DNA of 64,000 bases, from assembly GCF_003254395.2 (NCBI RefSeq), contig NC_037646.1, forward strand, positions 4,728,381 through 4,792,380, in the 5' to 3' direction. Of this stretch, positions 38,781 to 51,120 are shown piece after piece. A program made the translations under genes and the position numbers. Positions within the stretch are counted from its first letter, which is position 1. The number at the start of each line of letters is the position of its first letter. The DNA is from Apis mellifera (Eukaryota > Arthropoda > Insecta > Hymenoptera > Apidae). The notes under the pieces are model-generated. The model was not told the origin of the DNA and did not search any database. It worked only from the letters and a program-made list of their open reading frames with translations.

Positions 38781-39449
38781 AAAATTAGAAAAACTTTGAA
38801 CCGCTATATCTTCGATGTTAATAATTTCCGGTCAACGAGTAACGATTATAAGAAGCGTGGAATCTTACCATTTAAAATACTTTTTTATTTATCCCGATAC
38901 GACTTCCGGTTCCCGAGATATCATCGTGTAAAGCAAACGTAATTTTTGATCGTTTACTTTAAACCCCATATTCCTATTGAAATTAGAAAAAATTTAAATT
39001 GACGTAACTCCGAAGATAATGATTTCTTATCAATGGGTGAACGATCATTAGAAGCGTGGAATCTTCCTCTTTAAAACGCCTTTTCGTTTATTTCGATACG
39101 ACTTCCGGTTCCTGAGATATCGTCGTGTAAAGGAAAGAATAATTTTTAATCATTTACTAACGCTATCCTTGTCGCTTATTCGGACCTCTCACTCGCACCT
39201 TGTCTCACTGACCTATCCCAAATCCCAGACGTGTGACAGACGCGATTCCTGGAAAAATATAAGACGCACTTTCAGGAAAAATAGATCACTAGATGGCGCC
39301 ACCATCCATAATCTTCATTGTTTTGAGTGCTGTGAACACTTTAGGTTCTTATATCTCGGCAACGGATTGAGATATCGGGATAAATCAAAAAGTAACTTCA
39401 ACGGGATGGTTTTCTCTTTTTTCCGAGTGGATTTTGATGAGAAAATTTT
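38781..39449 (+). repeat. Dispersed 669-bp repeat, copy B
   Basis: Collinear second copy of the element at 16629-17297, same strand and same length, with the same two-monomer structure (GAAGCGTGGAATCT in each), CTCF-like site and trailing TTATATCTCGGCAAC. Differences are scattered substitutions. It lies in the putative first intron, about 18 kb downstream of the start codon, so the two copies flank the promoter. A short frame (IRKTLNRYIFD...) is open in both copies but does not extend through the second monomer. Confidence 0.85.
39286..39302 (+). promoter_or_regulatory. CTCF-like motif in repeat copy B
   Basis: TCACTAGATGGCGCCAC, identical to the site in copy A and in the same orientation. 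It is embedded in a 30-base invariant stretch between the copies. It matches the CTCF core pattern. Binding is not shown. Confidence 0.45.
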
Positions 39450-40993
39450 CAATTTCTTTACAAGAAAATATTTGAAATTTGCAAATATTTTAGCATTTTA
39501 TGCTAAAATATCAATGGAAAGTTTTATTTTGTATTTTTAAATGGTTATTCTTTTTTGTTAAAAAATAATATTTCGTTAAAAAATATTTATTGCATGAATT
39601 TTGATACGTATATCCAAGTTTCATTGCAATTTAAACTAATAAACGATACATGGCAATAAATACAAATATCATTGGTATAGAATAATGTTATTTTCCAAAT
39701 AGCGCACAAGCACGTTCCGTTGACCGAAAATTGAAATTTCACGCGATAAAATATCGGGATAAAAATTCCTATCCTCTGGGCGTTGACTTCTCGTACCAGG
39801 AGAGAGAGAGAGAAAAAAAAAAAAAAGCGTAAATGTTTATTCGATACTTGACTCGCGCGGATGGAAATGGGAAAACGCGTTACATCGAAACGAATGCAAT
39901 CTCCGATGACGTATCTCAGATAAGTAATTTACCACCATAAGCGATTCTCGTCTACGTTTCGATTCTATATTTATCGCGAATACAGGGGGGACGAATTTAA
40001 AATTCAAATACGAGAAATCAACGTGAGTTATGGCGTTCCACTTCCATTTTTCACTTACGCGCGAGTTAATCACGATGAAAAGACAAACGACATGTTCGAT
40101 AGAGGAGTGAAATATCTTTTAAGCATGTTAATTCAAACTTTAAATTTTATCGCTTTATCGAAAAATAAAAATATACGTGAATGAATATTCTTCGTGATCA
40201 TTTTACAGAAATATTTTTAAAATCATATTCTTTTTTTTTTTTTTTAAACACGACGAATACCTTTCGTTTATTCGTCTGAAACTTTGAATCTGAAAGTTTG
40301 AAATTTATTCCGATTCATTTCTTTTCAAAAGTTTCACAACGACGATTTAATTTGATCTATCATTCATTTGAAAAAATTACAACAGAAGTAGAAACAAAAT
40401 ATTTTTATATATCATGACTAATTATTTGAAACTGGGATAAATATTTGCTGAGCTAAAATTTCTCTGTTGATGAAATAAATTATTCTTTTTTTTCACTGCG
40501 AATCCTACGTTAGTTATATTGTTCGTGCATCATTAAAAGTTACAAAAATTAACAAATAGACAACGAAAACGGAATCATTGGAAACGGTGAAGAGTGAAAA
40601 TGTTTAAAATTGTAGTAAAAAAATTAATTAATCACGAACAGTAAGAAGTAAAATTTGTCGTTTCATCGACGATTTATTTCGTTCCACTATTGTGACGTTA
40701 TTCTAATTTTTCGTCCGAAATTTATCATACCTCCTCTTATTTTCATAATTATTCCAAGAACGTTCTGTGTGCGGCTTATACCTTGCACAAATGCATTGCT
40801 TTTAATACGAGCACCAGGTAACATGCTTTTGTGTCTCACTGTATTCAAGTGAATTACACAATTATCCTATTATACAAGTATAACAAGAAATAAGAAATTA
40901 AAACTAATGATAATATAAAAACATTGTAGAAAATACTATCACTGAAACCTATTTTTTTCCAATTAATAATAACGTTAATTTTTTTGTATTATA

Positions 40994-41057
40994 TAAATTT
41001 TATTTACAATAATTTTTTTATCCAAGTTGGACAAAAAATAATTGTAAATAAAATTTA
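40994..41057. other. AT-rich foldback
   Basis: TAAATTTTATTTACAATAAT plus a T-run (40994-41018) pairs with its near-exact reverse complement at 41033-41057, a 25-bp stem with a single mismatch and a loop of about 14 bases centred on CCAAGTTGG. It could be a palindromic MITE remnant or simply a cruciform-prone site. No target-site duplication is evident. Confidence 0.6.
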
Positions 41058-44000
41058 CAATCCAATTTTTGAAAGCGATATATAAATATTACAACGGTTA
41101 CAGATTTATTCGAGTGGAAATTCGTTTGAAACTTACGCTTCGTGGTGCGAATCCATGTAACGTTTCAATGAAAACTTGAGGAAGTTCCATAACGTAACTA
41201 TGGGCGAGTATCAATTGAAAGTAACAGTCACGTAAACTTGATACGGAGACCCATGTGTTAATTCCAGAGAAGTTTAATGGGGGATAAGTTGAATAACAGA
41301 AATTGAACAACAACAACAACAACAATGATTAAATATCACGTGGAGATAGAGATGGAGATCTCGTGTGTATACATTTCACGTGTGATTGCCGAGTTTATAA
41401 ATCGCCCTGCTTATATTTGGTCGGTGGTTTTTATGTGTCACGTTTCTGGCCAGAGAGGGGATCGACTGGTATCCCTTGGGATAGGGTAGCAGGGTTGTAA
41501 ATCGCTCGGATCTACGCCCTTCCAGTATCGTGTCGAGAAATCTGGCCATCTCGAATTATATTTAAATGAACGAGCTACTCCCTGGAAACGAAATTTATAC
41601 GTCAGTGAAATTCTCTTGTTAATATTTAATTATTTAAACAATTATAAATATTTTTATTAATTAATTTAAGCTTCTTGTATTGCACGAGTTGATATTATTA
41701 TTATTCTATATTTAACTTGCTGGACATCTTTGAAACGATAAGAAAAGTAGTAGTGATTTTTATTTACAATTTCATTTTCTTTTCAGTTTCTTTTTCTTTT
41801 TTTTTTAATTTTTGTATTACGATACATTTTATATGTACATTATTTCTTTTACACGTGAAAATAGTCTAGATAATCGTGTTATATTATCATAAATAAGTGG
41901 CAATAGTGTACCACGACTACGGTTCATTGAAACAGGTGGTCCAATTACGTGCATTTAATCTCGGAATTCAAGCACGCGGCCGGTTTTTCTAACGTTGCGC
42001 CAGAATTCCACTTTCTTTCATTTCAATATTATCTCGTTTTCCTTCCTGGAAAAATTGCAACGATTAAGGTAAACGCTCTCTCTCTCTGAATTAAGATTTC
42101 GTCACGCAACAAAAAAGAAAAAAAATACAATTGTGCACGCAATAGGCGTGATAATTAACCCTTTGTATACTGTGATATACTTCTATATCAGGGGTGAAAC
42201 ACCCTCTAATATGAAATATCGCGTAAATATCGATTGTGCAATGCAAAACAATTTTTACACCTGCATAACGATCTCTAAACTTCAATTTTGAAAATTTAAA
42301 TCCAAATTTTCAATCTTCAACAATACTACCCGACTCAATGATTCGAAATCTTTCGTCATTGCACAAATTATCCATTGAAAACAACTATCTATAATACTTT
42401 TCTGTAATACAAGAAACATTACCTCACCCTGCATTGATTTTAAAAAAGATAACTTTCCAATTCTCGATAAGAGATTTGAAGCTTCGCCTCAAAATACTCG
42501 AGTGTAATATTTTATTCGCAAAACTGATGATGAAACGAGGAGTGTCGACAATCAGCTAGGTACCCAGTCATTTCGAAATCCCCTGAAACAAATACAAATA
42601 CAAAGTGAAACGTTCCAAAGAGAGATTTGAAATCTCTCGTTGCAGTTGGTGCATATATGCGTGTTAGCATGGAATTCCATGTATTCTAATGTAATGGTCC
42701 TCCGTACGAGTGGACGAGTGTTTGTAACGGCATTTACGGGATGCAGGATCCCCTCTTTCTCTCGCCTCGACCGAGTTGCAAGCTAACCCCTCTGGGAATA
42801 ATTCCCCTGCATAAGTCGGTGGCCCATATATAAAAAAAGTTAGAGCCAATTATGGTCGAAATATTTCATAAAAGCGCGTTGAAATCACTATCTGCCTCGC
42901 AATAGCTTTCAAAGTACTACAATAGCGGTAGTAATTAGAGACTCATCCCCGTTGTGCGTACGTGATTACCATGTAATAATTTCTGTAAAATTTGCTCCGT
43001 TCTCACGCGCACGATCCCGTTTCGTTTATTTCCCTAATTAGTACGATACCGGTTGTTTGATTCGTGAATTTATCTCCTACATTTTTTCCCTCTTCTTCTA
43101 ATTATTAAATTTCATACTTTAGAATTTTGTTGTCGAGATTATTTTATTTATTATTATTGGAATGTTTGCGCAATATTTTTACGAATATGATGTCGTCGAA
43201 GAAAATCATTACTTTATAAAGAACGCACAAAATTTATAAAATAAAGGAAAAATTTTTATTCCTAAAATTATTTTCCAATATAAAACGAAATATTAAAATA
43301 AATTACTCACGTTGTACGAGAGAATATCAATTCGATCCTTCAGGTTCCATCGTTTCCCGGGGAAACAAATTCAACCCCGGGCCAAATACTTAAAAAATAT
43401 CTTTCGTTACAACCAACGCGCCCGACAGACAACCCACCCCGAAATGTTTTCCACGTTTCGCTCGATATATCAAATTCACGGCCACGATTCAATTCAACGA
43501 GCGAAATCCCGACGAATCCGCCAGACCACGTAGGGACTACCCTGAAACGAAGCTACAACGTTTCAACATAAGGGAAGTTGAAAAACCCGCGAAACGGATG
43601 ATTCTCACCCTCTCCCTCTCCTGTATTATTTATATCACGACGCTCCCAATGTTTTCAAGAAACGTTAATCCCTCGCTCATTTCTCAACCCCTTCATTTCT
43701 CCCCTCCTCGATCTCCTCACATTCGAAACATCTCGTGTAATTCGGCCGGCATTGGCCGGGCCTTCAGTTTTCAGATACGCGCCGTCTCGCGGAAAACGGT
43801 TTTATTCAAAGACTGGTGGTGTTCACTTAACAATTTACCCGATCTTTAGAAACGCGGTGCAACACACCGTGAATGGGATTTCGGGCATCCGCACACGGCA
43901 CGTCGGATGAAAAGTGCGGGAAATCAAGGAAATAAAGTGCTTGTCGGCGCGCACGCACGCACGTTTTCCCTCCGCTAGAGCGCTGGAAAAAATAAAAAAA

Positions 44001-45201
44001 TAAAAAAAGCTTTCGAGACATAAATGCGCGCCGTTAGCCCGCCGGGATTCAGCCGCGGATTCTATGCTATCCGGTTGTACGAGAAAGAAAGAGATATGTA
44101 TGTGTATATGTATATGTAGAACGAATACCGTTGTCGTTACTCTCCCCGAGGAATTTTTGTTTTTCACGGATCAGAGTGTTTCACGACAAGGCACCTATCG
44201 AAGATATTTTTTCGATGAAAGAGAGTTTTACATCTCTTCGAATGGATTGGATATCTTCGTCGTTTAATGGCTGATGGAATATCGGCCATTTTTGTGATTA
44301 TTGGTATAAATTGTGTGAGGAAGGGTGAAACAGCAAGAGGATTATTTAAAATAACCCTCAGCTTGGTTTTCGAATTTTATTTTATTCCATTGTCGAGAAC
44401 GGATAGAGATGATCGGTTCTTAAATAAAAGCATATGAATTTTATTCTTTAGAAGAATTAAACGTGGCTGCGCATTCCTCGTCGAAAGTATTCGATATTTT
44501 GATTTTAATCTTGCTTCCATTGTTAACTTTTACAAATTAATCTTACCTGAAAAATTAAACAAATAAATTATAGTGATGGAAGAAAGAAGTTGGATCGAAG
44601 GATTTGTAAAAATTGATAACAATTTTACCCAAGTTCTCCTTTCCTTTTGAATTTTTATCATCTCACGTTCTCCGACAGATCGATAGATCTTCTTACCAAT
44701 CGAGGGCAAAAGAGGGAAGAGGAGAGAGCCTTTTAGTTTGATCGCGGGCTGCAGTCTGATAAAGATCACTCCGGCCAATTAAGACGAGTCTGTCGAAGTA
44801 AACAGAGACTACCAGATTTAGCGATACTGCAGGGATTTGTCTCTTTAAATCAGCCCCCCTTCCCGTGACGTGAGTTTGGAGGAATACATCCCGTGCACCA
44901 ACTTAAAGAGATAAAGTGGTTGTTCCCCGACATCCGGGAGAAACAGCAGGTTTCAGATTCGATATAGCGAAATAGGAACACCGAACCATTTGTACCAAAG
45001 ACTACAATCTACTTACGTATATTGCACGCCAAAGGTATTGGCAATCGTTTGTAACTCTTAACTGTCCGAGCTGAAATCTCCTGAATTCTTCTTCGGTTTT
45101 ACGGTGCTTGCTTATCTTAGAAAATCGATCTTTGTATTGAACAAGTAATAAGATGTTTCACCGTTGCTTTGTTAATTTTCTTCTAGTTTGCTTATAGGAT
45201 C

Positions 45202-45332
45202 GTTTTTCATCGTTGTTCATCGTTTTTGTACTTTAATTTCTTTTCTTTTTTTTGATAATTTGTATGTTTTTCATCGTTGTTCATCGTTTTTGTACTTTAA
45301 TTTCTTTTCTTTTTTTTTGATAATTTGTATGT
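45202..45332. repeat. Two-copy 64-bp tandem duplication
   Basis: The unit starts GTTTTTCATCGTTGTTCATC, runs through TTTTTGTACTTTAATTTC and a T-run, and ends GATAATTTGTATG. The two copies are adjacent and almost identical, differing mainly in T-run length. Low divergence suggests a recent slippage duplication. Confidence 0.9.
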
Positions 45333-46329
45333 ACAGAAGATCGTACAATTTGATTACACGCTTTGGATTGTTAATCGTATCGAATATACTTTGCTAATTT
45401 AATTCGAAATAAATGCTATAAATTTTATTTAATTTTTTTCCTTTTTTTTTAGATAAAAGATTTCTTCTTTTAACTTTTTGAAATCTTTTAGGAAAATATT
45501 GATTTCAAACTTTTGCGTAGTAAATCTGAAGAACGTATTGCAAATTTTTAAAATTGTGTTTTTTGATTTGGTTCATATTACTGATCTCAATTAATACACG
45601 GGCGATTATTTTCTCCGCAAAATGCAACAGTATTTTCAAGGGATACTCTTTCACTACGAATTGTTTTTTATGCTCGAAATCGATGAAACTTTATTTAAGC
45701 GGTAACATGTGTTCGTGACCTGAATACATTTTTGGTTTCTTTTTACGAAGATTGTGAATGCAAAAAAGTGGAGAAATAGTAGTGAAAAGCTTTGATTATT
45801 TCACCACCTCCGTATCACTTTTTATTTCATTTTAACTAACTTTTATAACCATATTCTTTTTGATATATCCGCATACATTTCAAAACAAAAATGTGAATTA
45901 CGATTTCGGCCATATTGTGTAGAAACAGGATTTTTCAAAAAGGAAAAAAATAATAAAATAAAATAAAATGGGAATAACTTTCCATCTCTACCAACAATTT
46001 TATCTTTCTTAAAAATTTCACAAAATTATTCCCTTGTATTATCATATTTCACACAATCCAAATGCACAATATCTCACTCATCTATTTCATTCGTAAATGT
46101 TTCGTGATACAAAAGCACCTTCTCCACTTTTCATCAAACTTCTTCAACGACAAAAAAAAACTCATCCTCCTTCATCGCAAGAAAATGATTCGTTTCGAAA
46201 CGAATTCCATTTCAAAGAAACGGTTAAAAGACGACCGAATATTCCTAAGGAGAAAGCAAGAGGAAAACGCGAGCATGCCAACGATGCCGCACCTTTGATC
46301 AGCGGTGAAACGTAACAGCACGAAAGAAC

Positions 46330-46750
46330 GATTCAATTACGCCTGTCCTCCGTAAACTATTTCCACCCACACGCTAGAACACAGCGCCGGTATACCGAGG
46401 GAGGGGGAGGGAGAGAAACGTTTGAATCCACTATCGCGATGAGCGTGTACACCGGCAACCTGTAACGCTCCCCCGAGGTGTTCCAGAGAGGCGACGAGCT
46501 CTCAGCTCTCGGGGATTCGACTTAGAAGGGTAAACCGAGCGCGACGAATATACACGCGACACCCTCGCCTCGTGATTCTTCGTCTACCACGACTTTGCAT
46601 CTCTACTGGTACACCGACGAACCGTCGACCAAGAAACAAGGATTATCCTACTCGAGTTGGCTCACTCGGAGAGAAAAAGAACGATCGAGAGATCAAACGG
46701 ACGATAGAAGAGAAGAGATGATTCTAAAATAGAGACGACTCTGAGCGTGC
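46330..46750. promoter_or_regulatory. CpG-rich promoter-like block
   Basis: A sharp island of CpG-rich sequence with G-rich GAGGGAGGGGGAGGGAG at about 46,398, repeated AGCTCTC words at about 46,498-46,510 and a possible donor GG|GTAAAC at 46,530. This would suit an alternative first exon of the host gene or a separate promoter. No convincing coding sequence follows: the one ATG frame, MSVYTGNL, is eight codons long. Confidence 0.25.
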
Positions 46751-49700
46751 TAATGATCAACGTGATACCGCTTTTTCTTAACTGCCTTCCAGCAATCCAA
46801 ATCGTAAATCCAAATATTTATTCCAAGATAATCCTTCTTTTTCATTCAACGTTGCGAAAGCATTGACAGGATTATCAACAAACAAAAATTTGTGTAATCG
46901 AATACACGATATGTGTATTTAATTACACAGGTATTATGATATTTATGTACGATGTTTCTTCCTGAGAAACTTGAAATTATATATTATATGAGAAATCTAA
47001 ACTTTAGTCTTATGAATTTAATTGTGATATATCGAAAGAATATATCCATTCTATCTTATAATTACTTATAATTAAATTGTGAATATGTAAAAATATCGTC
47101 CATTCTTTCTCACAATCGATATTATCCGGAAAAGCATTAAGATCCATAATATCGATGTTCGTTGGAAAGGTGTGATGGAATAAAGGAATTAAATTAATTA
47201 AATCAATTAATTTAATTAATTAGGTGAAAGGAGCATTAATCCAGAATAGGTAGAAGAGGCAGGGGTTGAGTTGGTATGAGAAAGGACTGGTCGAATTGGG
47301 GTTGGGTGAGGAAGAAGGATCGTGGAATGGACGAGAAGGGGTGGAATGGAAGGAGGAGGAAGGCAGGGGGAAGGATAATGCAGCCGCGATAAAACTAAGC
47401 CAGCTAACACCAAGGATAAAAAGGCACGAGGGTTGGACGGTTGGCAATGTCACCAAATTGCTCGAATATTTTGCACCCCTCTTCTGAAGGATAAAGCGAG
47501 GACCATCGTTGACCACCACCATCCCCTGATAAACTTTCGGTTTAAGGAATGCGATCCCAGTTTTATTCGACTTATGCTCCTTGGAAAACGGTCGATGGAT
47601 TTCGTCTCGTAACCCCTTTCCAAGCAAAAGGGAGGCATGTCTCGCGTTTTACGACCGGCTGTTAAATCCCAGCGACGCGACTCGCTTCTTCTCTCTATAT
47701 CATTCTTTCATTTTTTTCAAGGAAGGAAGAAGAGTTGTTTGTCGGAATCGAAACGTACGAGTGGTCTTTTTATTTTCGATCTCAATAACAGGATGCAAAT
47801 GTTTCGTTCGCAGTTATTAGTTATTCGATCACGAGACTCACGAATTAATTAACTTCAATCGTGAACAAGCATTGGCTACTATAATCTTGATCTCTAAAAA
47901 AAAAAAGAAAAAAATGTTAAAGAATCGATCAAAATTGTTCGATAAAAACTATCTCCTCGTTAAGAAAAAAAAAAGTTCTTCTCCAAATTACAAAAATAAG
48001 AACGACGAAAATTATGACGCGTGCCTCCATCTTTGATTAAAACTTTCTATAAACCGGCGTATTTCCTTCCCCCGTTCTCGACACCTGGTGTTTGCCACGT
48101 TTGCACGACACTCCAGAGATTCGTCGAAATTAAAACGGCGCGCGGGGGATCGGGGGTCGTTCCCAGTAAACGGTACCTATCCTCGATCGGCGAAAAGTAG
48201 TCGCGAAACGGCGCGTTTCGGAATGGCACGTTCGAGGATCGACGAAACCGATCGCCAGAAATTGGCCATCGTTCCCCATCTTGCCCTATTCGATCGAATA
48301 CACCGCCAAATTATCCACCTTTATCCAGCGTCCAGGTGTGCACACTCCTGATTGGCCCAAGAAGCAGCTCCGTATCCCGCTCAAAAGCTGTTTCCATCGC
48401 TGTTTCAACCACCTCTCTCTCCCCCCTCCCTCTCCTCCTCAGTTGCTTGTAATTAGTCCGCCGTTGATGTACTTGTGTAGGAGGGGGACGAGCGGATGTA
48501 TACACTCAGGATGTTATAAAGTCGTTGTCGGTGGCACGGGTTAAAGGTTAATTACACGCCGCCGCGTGTAACACGCCTCGAGGCCACCGTTAAACTTTGG
48601 ACACCATTGATTTGTGGCGTTGCCTTCTCCTATGAGAAATATACGTACTTGCATGTACAGAGAGGGAGAGAGAGAGAAAGGGTTAGTGTATAGGAATCGA
48701 CCAAGTCCCGTAGAGATCGTATCGGTGATCCAGGAAATTCCTTGTTCGCCACGATAATCCAACGAAACTCGAAAACGGATTTGTCCTTACGAGCCGCGGG
48801 GTTCGGGCGCAAACTTCGCTACGCGTTCGCCACGAAACACTTGCCACACTCGGGTATCTTGGGAGGGAGTTTATCCCGTGGCTAGGTAAAGCCAGCACAA
48901 TGCCCGTGAAACGATCATACACACATCGAGTGGGAGAGAGAGAGAGAGATACCGCCCGCAACTCGTTAAAGATATCGCGTCACGGTTTCGCGAAAAGCGA
49001 CTTTCGTCGCGACGATCGTCGATGGTGCTCGCCGAAATATTTGATCAAAGTTCGCCGGCCTCCTGGCGCGAGTGTGCCACGGAGAAATTGCTTCCGGAGT
49101 GTTTGAACGCCGAGGTTAAACTGATCTCAGCTCGCTTCGAATAATTAGAACCGTACACGTCCTCTCGCTCGCGCCGCTAAATATTTTGGAAACGTTCTCG
49201 CCGGAATTAGACGCGTACACGCGTACGTTTGTTTATTGTCGGCTCGAGGATTCGTGGAAGGGCGTTGCGTCTCTCTCTCGCTCGATGTTTTGTTTCGTTA
49301 TTACCGATTATTCCCATTGATTGATCCGTTTTCAAAGAATTTTATTTATTTTATTGTATTGTCGTTGTTATTATTATTATTATTATTTCGTTTTTGCGAA
49401 GATGAATCGTTTGAGAGAGAGAGCGGAATGAACGAGATATTTTAGGATTAAATATAAATACGTTTCACGTTTCACACTTTATTAATTGATATGCGCTTTT
49501 AATATTTTTTATGGACAAAGAAAATGAAAGGGGAATATTTAGAAGCAAAGAGCTCTTGATGGCTCTTTTTCGTTGCCATTCTTTTTTCCCTTATCGATCG
49601 TATAAAATATTACAAACAATTTCTTTTATTATTCTATACTTTTATTAATAATAAAGTGAATTTTCTTTAATTATTAAACGATCGATTGATAATTCTTATA

Positions 49701-50616
49701 TTTCGAAATCAAAATTTGATCGAATTTCTCTATAACTTTTTTAAACATTTGGAAAGACGTATTTGATTTAAAATATCCATTACTGAAAATAAACGACGAT
49801 AGTAAAAAAACAACAAAGAAAATAATATTTTCGCGGAAATGTTTAAAAAAAATAACGAAGAGATATTTATGATCGAACAAGAAAGGGAGAAAGAAAGAAA
49901 AAAAGTACCGATCTCTAAATTTCTCTAAATTTTGTTATTTTCATTCTTCCCTCTCCCTCCTCTATCCCGATGCAAATGCGTGTACGGTTCGTTAGAGATC
50001 AAAATCTTCTTTCCGCAAGGCAAATTTCATTAAAACGAATACAAAAGCTTGAGTCGCATAAGAATCACAAATATATATATATATATATATCGAAATGGTT
50101 CCTTTTAAACGAATAGGATTATAATAAAGCAGGGATCCGACAGACGGAGCATTTCCGTATATCCGGAAATTAGCTTATCATTTAATTACGCGGCTTTCAA
50201 CGGGGTCCTCCTTCCTTGTGCAGATGTGCCGAAGGAAAGGCAAATGGAAAATGTTGTCTTTGAAAAAAATCTCGCGTCACATCCCAAGGAAAATTCTTTA
50301 TCCGTCAGTCACCGAGCCGAAAACCGTATTTGCCCTCTCTTCAACCCAACGTTTGGCAAGCTTTCGTTCCTGGCAAACTTCGTTTCCCGTTCCTGCATCC
50401 ACTCATATTTATCGAACTGTATCTCTCCATCTTCCCATCCCCCTTTTTTTTCCTCTTTTTTCTCTTTGTTTTATCCGCACACCTCTTTTACATCGATATA
50501 TTTTCACGCAAAGATAAAATACGTGCGAGGGGATACACTACTCGTTTCGCAATCTATATTTCGCGTTTCCATCATGTTGAGAACAGTCGGTGGAACAGAA
50601 GTTTCACTAGTGTCGC
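46751..50616 (+). other. Putative intron, fourth part
   Basis: No exon is supported. A CpG-rich region spans about 48,050-49,290. A (TTA)n tract lies at 49,368-49,387 and an (AT)n tract at 50,070-50,090. A 10-bp AT stem (TTAATTAAAT, loop CAATTA) lies near 47,195-47,220. The 199-codon frame at 50226-50825 starts with GTG, not ATG, and shows only low-complexity Phe/Ser/Cys sequence. Confidence 0.5.
48050..49290. promoter_or_regulatory. Broad CpG-rich intronic region
   Basis: The longest CpG-rich stretch in the intronic part of the window, with many CGCG and TCGCGA-type words. Multiple short frames on both strands are expected from the lower stop frequency. It may be a hypomethylated regulatory region. 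Composition only. Confidence 0.25.
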
Positions 50617-50684
50617 CATTGCTCCGAGAGAAAGAATTCGAATGCATAAGTACGTTCCTCCGTGAAACGTGCTCCATTTGCAGT
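50617..50684 (+). repeat. Divergent local duplication, copy 1
   Basis: This segment contains AATGCATAAGTACG followed by AACGTGCTCCA and TGCAGT, as does 51055-51120. The similarity spans about 68 bases and begins near ATTGCTC/ATTGTCTC. The copies are direct and about 440 bases apart. They may be two instances of a functional site cluster or an old duplication. Confidence 0.6.
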
Positions 50685-51054
50685 TCCTATTTCTTAACCT
50701 GTTCTCTCGCCATCTTCGTCCAAAGTTTTACGGCATGTCTTCAAATTGTATTTCTTTTTCTTTTTTGTTTTTGCTTAAATTGTAGAAGTTGTTCGTTTTG
50801 TGAATTGCATATTTTTATTGAATAAATGAATCTCAATGTGTCGATCATTAATTGATACGAATTCGAACCTCAACTTATTATTATCTACTCCAAAAGAAAG
50901 AAAGGAATAAAAATAGATGGTCGAAAGAATTAAGAGGATTAAAAACTTGTGTGTCAAAAATAAGATGATTGATTCTTCCTCCTCTTTCATAAAAATAAAG
51001 CTAAAAAATAAAGAGAAATATCTCGTATCGATATCAAAGTTAAGAATCCATCGC

Positions 51055-51120
51055 AATTGTCTCATGAAAAGAAATTTCAATGCATAAGTACGATCACGGA
51101 AAACGTGCTCCAACTGCAGT
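51055..51120 (+). repeat. Divergent local duplication, copy 2
   Basis: Partner of 50617-50684. Shared words are ATGCATAAGTACG, AACGTGCTCCA and CTGCAGT/TTGCAGT, with small indels between them. Confidence 0.6.

Larger units (their letters stand above)
39450..46329 (+). other. Putative intron, third part
   Basis: No exon is supported. The block is mainly AT-rich with a GA run leading into an A-run at about 39,800-39,825, a (CAA)n tract at 41,307-41,325 and CpG-rich patches at about 41,400-41,530, 42,940-43,020 and 43,310-44,160. A foldback at 40,994 and a 64-bp duplication at 45,202 are listed separately. Confidence 0.5.

Noticed and set aside
50226..50825. Longest open frame in the window (199 codons, plus strand)
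   Set aside because: It starts at GTG, is rich in Phe, Ser and Cys from pyrimidine-rich DNA, and shows no domain or splice context. It also spans one half of a local duplication.
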